Assembly (NCBI RefSeq): GCF_013034685.1 | Contig: NZ_WQGO01000001.1 | Location: 62,001 to 126,000, forward strand | DNA length: 64,000 bases | Direction: 5' to 3' | Origin: Ruegeria lacuscaerulensis | Lineage (GTDB): Bacteria; Pseudomonadota; Alphaproteobacteria; Rhodobacterales; Rhodobacteraceae | In this document: positions 57,079 to 64,000 of the stretch, piece after piece | Layout of the letters: every line of letters begins with the position of its first letter | Position numbering within the stretch: the first letter of the stretch is position 1 | The notes under the pieces: model-generated | The model's input: only the letters and a program-made list of their open reading frames with translations | Database searches by the model: none | What the model was told of the DNA's origin: nothing | Program-made: the position numbers and the translations under genes

Positions 57079-58698
57079 TCAACCCGTCAGGGCGTCTTCG
57101 AAATCCACGCGCAGGTTGCGTTTCAGAACCTTGCCCGTTGCGTTCAGTGGCAAAGCATCAACAAAGACAACCTTATCCGGCACTTGCCATTTGGCGATCT
57201 TGCCGTCGAAAAAGGCCAGCAGTTCTTCCTCGCTCGGCTCTGCGCCGTCGGCTTTCACCGCCACCAACAGGGGGCGTTCGTCCCATTTCGGATGCGGTAC
57301 GCCGATGACGGCAGCCGTTGCCAGCTTGGGATGGGCAACGGCGATGTTTTCCAGCTCGACCGAGCTGATCCATTCACCGCCCGATTTGATGATGTCTTTG
57401 GACCGGTCCCGGATCGTCATATAACCATCCGCATCCAGCGTCGCCACATCGCCCGTGGCAAACCAGCCATCCTGCAACAGATCCTGACCCTGCATCTGGA
57501 AATAGCTGTCCAACACCCACGGCCCGCGCACCATCAGATCGCCCTGCGTTTCGCCATCGCGCGGCAACTCATTGCCGTCATCGTCCACGATCTTCAACTC
57601 GACACCATAACAAGGGCGACCCTGGCTTTCGCGCAGTTTGTGCTGCGCTTCGATCGGCAGTTTCGCATGTTTCGACAGCGGATGGTTGGCAGTACCAAGT
57701 GGGCTCATTTCGCTCATGCCCCAGGCGTGGATGGTGTCCACGCCGTAGACCTCGCGGAAGGTCTCGATCATCGACGGTGGGCACGCGGCCCCGCCAATGA
57801 CCGTGCGTTCCAGAGTTTCCAGTTTGCTGCCCGATTCCTGCGCGTAAGCCAGCAGCCCTTGCCAAATCGTCGGCACACCCATGGCGAGCGTCACACCATA
57901 TGTGTCGATCAGCTTGACCAGAGCTTCGCCGTGCAAGTCTGGCCCCGGCAAAACCATGCGCGACCCGGACATCGCGCAGGCATAGGGCGAACCCCAGGCG
58001 TTCACATGGAACATCGGCACCACTGGCAACACGACATCCATAGCCGAAAACCCGATAACATCGCGCGTGTTCGAGCCAAAGCTATGCAGCACTGTCGAAC
58101 GATGAGAATACAGAACACCCTTAGGGTTCCCGGTCGTGCCCGAGGTATAACACAGGCTGGACGCGGTATTTTCATCAAAGCTAGGCCAATCAAACCCGGC
58201 ATCCCCGGTCTCGATAAACTCATCATAGAACTGAACACCCGGCACCTGCGCGATCGCATCCTCGTTGCGCTGGCCCATCAGCACGAAATGCTGCACTTCG
58301 GTCAGATGAGAATGCAGCGCGGCAACCAGAGGGATAAACGTTGCATCAAAGAACAGCACCCGGTCCTGCGCGTGGTTGATGATATAGGTCAGCTGCTCAG
58401 GGAACAGACGGGGGTTGATAGTGTGGCACACGAACCCGGCGCCTGAGGTGCCATAGTAGATCTCAAGATGGCGCCGGTTGTTCCAGGCCAGCGTCCCGAT
58501 CCGTGCTTGGGGTTCAAGCCCCAATGCCGTCAGCGAAGAGGCCAGTTTCCGCGCATTGGTCGAAACTTCGGACCAGTTGGTTTCCGTCACCGTTCCGTCC
58601 GTTTCGACGGAAACAATCTCGGTCTGACCATGGTAGCAATCAGCGTGCTTGATCAGCGACGAGATCAGCAACGGCTGCGTCATCATTTGTCCCAGCAT
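57079..58698 (-). CDS. dmdB: Acyl-CoA ligase, DmdB-like (3-methylmercaptopropionyl-CoA ligase)
   Basis: A 539-residue adenylate-forming enzyme. It starts MLGQMMTQPLLISSLIKHA, has the AMP-binding signature SLCYTSGTTGNPKGVLYSH, then PMFHVNAWGSPYA, YGVELKIVDDDG, the hinge DGWFATGDVATLDADGYMTIRDRSKDIIKSGGEWIS and the catalytic lysine region NATGKVLKRNL. The start and length match the DmdB group of roseobacters, which activates 3-methylmercaptopropionate from DMSP demethylation; a general medium-chain acyl-CoA synthetase is the alternative. Start 58698 follows GGGAGG by six bases. No dmdA, dmdC or dmdD in the window. Confidence 0.78.
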   Translation of the reverse strand: MLGQMMTQPLLISSLIKHADCYHGQTEIVSVETDGTVTETNWSEVSTNARKLASSLTALGLEPQARIGTLAWNNRRHLEIYYGTSGAGFVCHTINPRLFPEQLTYIINHAQDRVLFFDATFIPLVAALHSHLTEVQHFVLMGQRNEDAIAQVPGVQFYDEFIETGDAGFDWPSFDENTASSLCYTSGTTGNPKGVLYSHRSTVLHSFGSNTRDVIGFSAMDVVLPVVPMFHVNAWGSPYACAMSGSRMVLPGPDLHGEALVKLIDTYGVTLAMGVPTIWQGLLAYAQESGSKLETLERTVIGGAACPPSMIETFREVYGVDTIHAWGMSEMSPLGTANHPLSKHAKLPIEAQHKLRESQGRPCYGVELKIVDDDGNELPRDGETQGDLMVRGPWVLDSYFQMQGQDLLQDGWFATGDVATLDADGYMTIRDRSKDIIKSGGEWISSVELENIAVAHPKLATAAVIGVPHPKWDERPLLVAVKADGAEPSEEELLAFFDGKIAKWQVPDKVVFVDALPLNATGKVLKRNLRVDFEDALTG

Positions 58699-58846
58699 GG
58701 ACATCCTCCCTTGGTGGTGGCCGCTTCTGTGCGGCGGCCCCTTGTTCTGGCCCGACGTTAGCGTCGGGACGGTCAGGACAAATCCTGCCAATCATTTAAT
58801 TGTCTGACAATAAAAGAATGCAGCCTGCCGCTACGGCAAGCCGATT

Positions 58847-60454
58847 TTACTCACCCCGCTGACGCAACGCATAGGCCACCAACGCGGCGGTCGACCCGTC
58901 TTTGCCTGCGGTGTCCTCTTCGCCATCCACGATCGGACCCAGTGAGGTCGCAAGCTCTTTCCCCAGCTCGACCCCCCATTGATCGAACGAGTTGATGCCC
59001 AGCAAGACGCCCTCCACAAAGACGCGATGTTCATACAGCGCAATGATCTGGCCCAGAACAAACGGAGTAAGCTGTGGGTAAATCAGCGTGGTGGACGGGC
59101 GATTGCCCGGAAAGACGCGATGCTGGGCCTGACGGTCCAGTTCGGCCCCTTCCAGACCTTTGGCGGCCATGCGGTCGCGGGCTTCGTCCAGGGACCGGCC
59201 GCGCATCAGCGCCTCCGACTGAGCCAGACAATTTGCCAGTAGCAAACGATGATGATGGGCCAGCTCGGGTTCGTGCCCTTCTGCGGCAACCATAAATTCG
59301 CAGGGGATCACATCTGTGCCCTGATGGATCAACTGGTAAAAGGCATGCTGGCCATTGGTGCCGGGCTCGCCCCAGACCACGGGGCCGGACGCAACCTCTA
59401 ACGCTGTGCCGTCCATCGCGACGGATTTACCGTTCGATTCCATCTCAAGCTGTTGGAAATATGCAGGCAGGCGCAGCAATCGCTGGTCATAGGGCAGAAC
59501 CGCGCGGCTGGCATGGCCCAAAACCTGCCGATGCCAGATACCGACCAGGGCCAGCATCACCGGCAAGTTCTCGGCCCACTCCGCAGCGCGGAAATGCACG
59601 TCCATGGACTGGCCACCGCGCAGGAACGCATCAAAGGCATTCGATCCCACGGCGATCATCACTGGCAGACCAACTGGCCCCCAGACCGAATACCGCCCAC
59701 CGACCCAATCGGCGAACCCGAACACACGCTCTGCCGGGATGCCAAAGGCTTGCGTCTTGTCCAAAGCGCTGGAAACGGCCGCGAATTGGCGGGCCGGATC
59801 ACCACCACCTTCAGACATCCACGCCCGTGCAGTGCGGGCGTTGGTCATCGTCTCGATCGTGGTGAAGGTCTTCGAGGCGACGATCACCAACGTTCGCGTC
59901 GGGTCCAACTGGCGCAGAGTATCCGCAATATGCGCCCCGTCCACATTGGACACATAGTGCAGCCGGGGGCCGTCATGATAGGGCGACAGGGCGTGCGTCG
60001 CCATTACGGGCCCCAGATCGGACCCGCCAATGCCAATATTCACAACGTCGGTAAAGCTGCCCCCTACCCCGGCATAGGTTCCCCCGCGCACCTCTTCGGC
60101 GAAGATCCGCATCCGGTGCAGTGTGTCCAGAACATCAGGCATGACGTCCAGCCCGTTGACCTCAACCGGGCCGCCATCAAGTTTGCGCAGCGCCGTGTGC
60201 AACACCGCGCGCCCTTCGGTTTCATTGATCTTGACACCTGAGAACATCGCCTCGCGCCGATCCGCCAGACCGGCGTCGTCACAGAGATTGATCAGCGCCG
60301 CGCGGATATCGCCGTCAATCTGGGTCTTGGAATAGTCAAACAGCATATCCCCGGTCGAGGCCGAGAACTCCTGCGCCCGTTTCGGGTTCTGTTCGAACAG
60401 ATCCAGAATGGTTTTTGTGCTGCTCGCAAGGGTCATGAGGTCGTCTAGTTTCAT
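58847..60454 (-). CDS. pgi: Glucose-6-phosphate isomerase
   Basis: A 535-residue enzyme. [30 protein letters not shown] and [63 protein letters not shown] are classical signatures. It interconverts glucose-6-P and fructose-6-P. Last gene of the zwf-pgl-pgi operon, four bases after pgl; GGAG upstream of the ATG overlaps the pgl stop. Confidence 0.96.
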   Translation of the reverse strand: MKLDDLMTLASSTKTILDLFEQNPKRAQEFSASTGDMLFDYSKTQIDGDIRAALINLCDDAGLADRREAMFSGVKINETEGRAVLHTALRKLDGGPVEVNGLDVMPDVLDTLHRMRIFAEEVRGGTYAGVGGSFTDVVNIGIGGSDLGPVMATHALSPYHDGPRLHYVSNVDGAHIADTLRQLDPTRTLVIVASKTFTTIETMTNARTARAWMSEGGGDPARQFAAVSSALDKTQAFGIPAERVFGFADWVGGRYSVWGPVGLPVMIAVGSNAFDAFLRGGQSMDVHFRAAEWAENLPVMLALVGIWHRQVLGHASRAVLPYDQRLLRLPAYFQQLEMESNGKSVAMDGTALEVASGPVVWGEPGTNGQHAFYQLIHQGTDVIPCEFMVAAEGHEPELAHHHRLLLANCLAQSEALMRGRSLDEARDRMAAKGLEGAELDRQAQHRVFPGNRPSTTLIYPQLTPFVLGQIIALYEHRVFVEGVLLGINSFDQWGVELGKELATSLGPIVDGEEDTAGKDGSTAALVAYALRQRGE

Positions 60455-60458
60455 CGCA

Positions 60459-61130
60459 TCACTCCGCCCAATGGACTGTCATGCCGCTAAGAACGGCGGC
60501 AATCGGAGCCTCTTCCGGCGGTAGCGCCATGGCTTTGTTCAGCGCCTCGCGCTTAGCAGAGCCGAAAATGACCAGATGCTTGGATAACGCACCGTCCAGC
60601 ACTGGGGCCGTCAGCGAGATACGCGCCTCAGGCTGCGTTTCGGTACGGGCGATGGTCAAGGGCGGCGCGTGGCTGTCCAAGGCAGCCGCCAACCCCGCCA
60701 TCCCCGGAAACAAAGACGCCGTGTGCATATCCTCACCCATGCCCAGCACCAATACGGACAGGGGCAGAACTGGCGTGATCAGGCTTTCGATCTCGGGCAG
60801 CACTGCCTCTGGGTCTTTTCCTTCCACGAACAGCGGCACGTATTGCGCGACCGAGGCGCGGTTGGTCAGCAAACGCTCGCGGATAAGTCGTTCGTTTGAA
60901 CGGTCGCTGTCACCGGGCACACAGCGTTCATCGGTGGGCAGGACGCGCACACGGTCCCAATCGAGATCGGCGGCACATAGCCCGTCAAAGACCGGCCCGG
61001 GCGTGGTGCCGCCGGGCACCGCAAGTGAGACCAAATCGTGGTGCAGCAAGGCGGCCTCAAGATCTCCGGCCAACGCATTGGCAACGTCGATGGCCAGCAT
61101 GTCCCTGTCGGGGTATTCCTGTATATTCAT
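60459..61130 (-). CDS. pgl: 6-phosphogluconolactonase
   Basis: A 223-residue DevB/SOL-type lactonase: [56 protein letters not shown] and [18 protein letters not shown]. It hydrolyses 6-phosphogluconolactone. Overlaps the zwf stop by four bases (ATGA). Confidence 0.95.
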   Translation of the reverse strand: MNIQEYPDRDMLAIDVANALAGDLEAALLHHDLVSLAVPGGTTPGPVFDGLCAADLDWDRVRVLPTDERCVPGDSDRSNERLIRERLLTNRASVAQYVPLFVEGKDPEAVLPEIESLITPVLPLSVLVLGMGEDMHTASLFPGMAGLAAALDSHAPPLTIARTETQPEARISLTAPVLDGALSKHLVIFGSAKREALNKAMALPPEEAPIAAVLSGMTVHWAE

Positions 61131-62575
61131 GGGTTTATTCCTTGCCAGCGGCGACCGTCCCGTTTCATCAGCAGCTCGGCGTCGCCCGGTCCTGTGCTGC
61201 CACTATCATAAGGTTTCGGCACATCACCACGTGCCTGCCATCCGGCGATGATGGGATCGGTCCATGCCCATGCAGCCTCGACCTCATCCCCACGCATGAA
61301 CAAGGTCTGGTTACCCCGGATCACGTCCATCACCAGCCGCTCATAGGCATCGGGCGGGTCCTGATTTTCCGGTCCCAGCGCCTCGGCAAAGCTCATATCT
61401 AATGGCACATCGACCAGACGCATACCGCCCGGGCCCGGCTCCTTGATTGTCACTTTCAGCGTGATGCCCTCATTCGGCTGCAACCGGATCGACAGCACAT
61501 TCGCATGACGCCCCGCATCAGCACCGAATATCGAGTGCGGCGCGTCCTTGAACATCACGTTGATCACCGAGGAGCGCGCAACCAGCCGCTTCCCCGTGCG
61601 CAGATAGAAAGGTGTGCCCGCCCACCGCCAATTGCTAACATGCGCCTTCAACGCCACGTAGCTTTCCGTGGTCGAGCGTTCATTGCCCACGACCTGGCGA
61701 TAGCCCGAGCCCTCACCCTCGAACTGGCCGCGCACAATGTGATGCGGCTCGACCGGGTCCAGAGCGCGGATGACCTTCAGCTTTTCGTCCCGCACCGCGT
61801 CTGGGTCGAACTTCGCTGGAGGCTCCATCGCGATCAGGCACAAAAGCTGCATCAGGTGGTTCTGCATCATGTCACGCATGGCGCCTGCGCGGTCATAATA
61901 CTCTTCCCGCCCATCAATCCCAACGGATTCAGCCACCGTGATCTGGATGTGATCGACGTATTGGCTGTTCCAGAGCGGTTCGAACAGCATATTCCCGAAA
62001 CGGACGGCCATAAGGTTCTGGACCGTCTCCTTGCCCAGATAATGGTCAATCCGGTAAATCTGGTTCTCGGTGAAATGCGCGGCCAGAGTAGCGTTCAAAG
62101 CCTGCGCGCTGTCCAGGTCATGACCAAAAGGTTTTTCGACCACGATCCGCGTCAGGGGTGTGATCAGCCCATGCGCCTCAATCCGTTCGGCCAGCGGACC
62201 AAACAGGCGCGGCCCAACCGAAAAGTAAAAGGCCCGCACCCGACCGGGCTTTAGCCGGCGGGCCAAATGCCCCCACCCTTCATCCGAGACCCCATCCAGC
62301 GCCACATAGTCCAGCCGCCGCAAAAACGACTCGAGCGCCGAGACGTCCTGACATTGCTTCGCCGCGTGAGTCTTGAGCGATTCGCGCACCACATCGCGGA
62401 ACCCGTTGCTGTCATATCCCGTGCGCGCAGCGCCTATGATTTGGGCACCGTCCACCCATTGCCCGGCGCAAAATCTGCGGAACAGCGCCGGCAGGATCTT
62501 GCGCTGGGCCAGATCACCGGTTCCGCCAAAAATGACAAGATCAAAGGGATCAACAGGGATGACGCGAGAAACCAT
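61127..62575 (-). CDS. zwf: Glucose-6-phosphate 1-dehydrogenase
   Basis: A 482-residue enzyme: VIFGGTGDLAQRKILPALF coenzyme site, IYRIDHYLGKETVQNLMAVRFGN with the catalytic His/Lys and VEPHHIVRGQFEG. It makes 6-phosphogluconolactone for the Entner-Doudoroff or pentose-phosphate route. First gene of zwf-pgl-pgi; AAGGAAAACAC precedes the ATG and a LacI-type operator candidate lies 36 bp upstream. Confidence 0.96.
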   Translation of the reverse strand: MVSRVIPVDPFDLVIFGGTGDLAQRKILPALFRRFCAGQWVDGAQIIGAARTGYDSNGFRDVVRESLKTHAAKQCQDVSALESFLRRLDYVALDGVSDEGWGHLARRLKPGRVRAFYFSVGPRLFGPLAERIEAHGLITPLTRIVVEKPFGHDLDSAQALNATLAAHFTENQIYRIDHYLGKETVQNLMAVRFGNMLFEPLWNSQYVDHIQITVAESVGIDGREEYYDRAGAMRDMMQNHLMQLLCLIAMEPPAKFDPDAVRDEKLKVIRALDPVEPHHIVRGQFEGEGSGYRQVVGNERSTTESYVALKAHVSNWRWAGTPFYLRTGKRLVARSSVINVMFKDAPHSIFGADAGRHANVLSIRLQPNEGITLKVTIKEPGPGGMRLVDVPLDMSFAEALGPENQDPPDAYERLVMDVIRGNQTLFMRGDEVEAAWAWTDPIIAGWQARGDVPKPYDSGSTGPGDAELLMKRDGRRWQGINP

Positions 62576-62611
62576 GTGTTTTCCTTACCTTGACCGCTGA
62601 CGCATGTCCAA

Positions 62612-62625
62612 TGTTAGCGCAATCA
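62612..62625. promoter_or_regulatory. Candidate LacI-family operator upstream of zwf
   Basis: TGTTAGCG/CAATCA, an imperfect palindrome around a central CG, close to the TGTTAGCGCTAACA type used by LacI-family sugar regulators. The left half is perfect, the right half matches in part. Its distance to the zwf ATG (36 bp) fits a repressor covering the promoter or the start of transcription. Confidence 0.4.
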
Positions 62626-62738
62626 TCTATTCAGAAACCCTCATCTTCAAAATTCTGTCAGGACGTCCGTGTCGCACTTAACGAACCCGCCCCAACCGTC
62701 TAAGTCAGTGCAATGACTTCAAAGAACCGGATACCGGA

Positions 62739-63692
62739 ATGAAAGACAACGCCGCAAGCGCTGCCAATATCGGCAAGTTTCAGGACAAATTGGTGACAGC
62801 CGATGGACAAACCCGGGCGTCGGTGGCGTTGAAGAACCCTGAAACGCTGTGGTTCAACACCGGCACGCTGTGCAATATCGAATGTCAGAACTGCTATATC
62901 CTCAGCAGCCCCTCCAATGATGCGCTGGTCTATATCACCGCCGATGAGGTGCGCGATTATCTAGACCAGATCGAAGAACGCAACTGGCCGGTGCGCGAGA
63001 TCGGGTTTACGGGTGGTGAACCCTTCATGAACCCCGAGATGATCGAAATGACCCGTGCCGCGCTTGAGCGTGGGTTTGAGGTTCTGATCCTGACCAACGC
63101 GATGGTCCCGATGATGCGTCGCAAGATGCGCGAAGGGCTGCTGGAACTGCAACGCAGGTATGGCGACAAGCTGACCCTGCGGATTTCCGTCGACCACCAC
63201 AACTCTGACCTGCATGATGAAGAACGTGGCAAGGGCAGCTTTAAAAAGACTGTGACCGGCATGGAGTGGCTACGCGACAATGGGTTTCGCATGGCGGTCG
63301 CCGGTCGGACGGTCTGGGGCGACAGCGATGCCGATAGTCGCGCTGGATACGCGGCCTTTTTCGAGAAACACGGCTTTGACATCGACGCGCAGAACCCGGC
63401 CCAGACGGTGCTATTCCCTGAGATGGACGAAACTGTTGAAGTGCCCGAGATCACGACATCTTGCTGGGGTATTCTGGACAAGTCACCAGACGCGGTGATG
63501 TGCTCGAACGCGCGAATGGTAGTCAAGCGCAGGGGCGCGGATAAACCCGCCGTTCTCGCCTGCACCCTACTGGCCTACGAGCCCGCGTTCGAAATGGGCA
63601 CCACCCTGGCCGAGGCCGAAGCGGATGTGCATCTCAACCACCCCCATTGCGCTAAGTTCTGCGTCTTGGGCGGAGCGAGTTGTTCCGGCTGA
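62739..63692 (+). CDS. Radical SAM protein with Cys-rich C-terminus (SPASM-like)
   Basis: A 317-residue radical SAM enzyme. LWFNTGTLCNIECQNCYILSSPSND carries the CxxxCxxC cluster motif, followed by IGFTGGEPFMNPEMIEM. The last ~85 residues hold six cysteines (SCWGI, VMCSN, LACTL, HPHCAKFC, GASCSG), enough for an auxiliary 4Fe-4S cluster like SPASM/twitch domains. There is no adjacent peptide gene. No clear ribosome-binding site beyond ACCGG. Substrate unknown. Confidence 0.82.
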   Translation: MKDNAASAANIGKFQDKLVTADGQTRASVALKNPETLWFNTGTLCNIECQNCYILSSPSNDALVYITADEVRDYLDQIEERNWPVREIGFTGGEPFMNPEMIEMTRAALERGFEVLILTNAMVPMMRRKMREGLLELQRRYGDKLTLRISVDHHNSDLHDEERGKGSFKKTVTGMEWLRDNGFRMAVAGRTVWGDSDADSRAGYAAFFEKHGFDIDAQNPAQTVLFPEMDETVEVPEITTSCWGILDKSPDAVMCSNARMVVKRRGADKPAVLACTLLAYEPAFEMGTTLAEAEADVHLNHPHCAKFCVLGGASCSG

Positions 63693-64000
63693 TTAATTCA
63701 GCTCCGGTGATTTCCAGTATTTGGTCCCCGTTGCACCGGCCGAGACGCGCCAGCCCTTTTTGTCTAGCATGAAAAACGAACGCCCGTCGGTAAATCTGAT
63801 CGCGTCGTCGGTGCGTTCATCGCCTTGCATGGTGCCTGCTTCGGCGGTGGCCTCGAACCCTTGTGTGATGAACTTATCCAGATCCGCCTGCGTTTCGAAC
63901 AAGATCACAAATTTCGACTCAAATCCGCCGATTCCCAGCGCGGCTCCGACCCCGCCGGTGCCCATATTCATGTAGACGTGCTGTTTTGTAGCTTTCGAAA
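63693..64000 (-). CDS. YSC84/SYLF domain lipid-binding protein, C-terminal part (5' end outside window)
   Basis: The frame stays open to the window end, so the gene starts beyond it. The visible ~102 residues include SKATKQHVYMNMGTGGVGAALGIGGFESKFVILFETQADLDKFITQG and WRVSAGATGTKYWKSPELN, characteristic of the SYLF/YSC84 lipid-binding domain C-terminal part. In bacteria these are exported proteins thought to bind phosphoinositide-like lipids. It directly abuts the stop of the radical SAM gene in convergent orientation. Confidence 0.78.
   Translation of the reverse strand, partial: SKATKQHVYMNMGTGGVGAALGIGGFESKFVILFETQADLDKFITQGFEATAEAGTMQGDERTDDAIRFTDGRSFFMLDKKGWRVSAGATGTKYWKSPELN

Overview
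The window looks like a chromosomal stretch from a marine alphaproteobacterium of the Roseobacter group (Rhodobacteraceae, Ruegeria-like). Pointers are the roughly 60% G+C with many ATGA/GTGA gene overlaps, an adenosylcobalamin-dependent ribonucleotide reductase, a TAXI-type TRAP transporter, a BCCT osmolyte carrier, a DmdB-like methylthiopropionyl-CoA ligase, a non-pyrrolysine MttB-family protein, a free-standing corrinoid protein with a DUF1638 neighbour, and a LexA box of the alphaproteobacterial GAAC-N7-GAAC type. The genus is an inference. I see no insertion sequence, CRISPR array or prophage.

Layout. 1-2.3 kb: end of an FtsX-like ABC permease plus an exported AttH/CrtC-like protein. 2.3-6.4 kb (minus): TAXI binding protein, fused TRAP permease and UspA protein, with a hairpin between binding protein and permease. 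6.7-8.4 kb: BCCT carrier, an overlapping 30-aa membrane micro-ORF, tRNA-Leu. 8.6-14.4 kb: DedA/YqaA, DsbB, HNH nuclease, rRNA pseudouridine synthase, VOC and ABM-type small enzymes, esterase, AlkA-like glycosylase, MFS permease. 14.4-20.2 kb: phytoene-synthase-like protein, cimA and cysS; aminotransferase; outer-membrane barrel. 20.4-26.6 kb: MttB-family methyltransferase with its own upstream inverted repeat and a strong terminator, a 267-bp hairpin-rich gap, then nrdJ with candidate NrdR boxes. 26.6-31.6 kb: lipoprotein, tRNA-Pro, DUF192 and double cold-shock protein, pdxH, fabI-gpt, second aminotransferase. 31.7-41.5 kb: ppiD-like foldase, trpE, a divergent polysaccharide deacetylase on the other strand, then a tightly overlapping trpG-trpD-trpC-moaC-moeA run, followed by lexA with its own SOS promoter.

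41.5-49.8 kb: comEC, gltX, gltA, a small Lys-rich protein, a PA0069-type radical SAM enzyme ending in a clamp-binding-like pentapeptide, the corrinoid protein and the DUF1638 protein. 49.8-57 kb: sufE, lipoprotein, RNase D, purM-purN, a CAU tRNA, a 40-aa membrane micro-protein, a histidine kinase without a regulator, an MBL-fold hydrolase and two tRNA-Asn genes in a tandem duplication. 57-64 kb: DmdB-like ligase, the zwf-pgl-pgi operon (entry to the Entner-Doudoroff and pentose-phosphate routes) with a LacI-type operator candidate, a radical SAM protein with a Cys-rich tail, and the end of a YSC84/SYLF gene cut by the window edge.

Most genes are housekeeping. The most unusual material is the set of cobalamin and methyl-transfer genes (mttB-like, corrinoid protein, DUF1638, NrdJ), the osmolyte and DMSP-related genes (BCCT, TRAP-TAXI, DmdB-like), and several micro-ORFs and structured intergenic regions that ordinary gene calling would miss. 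All functional links between these loci are inference.
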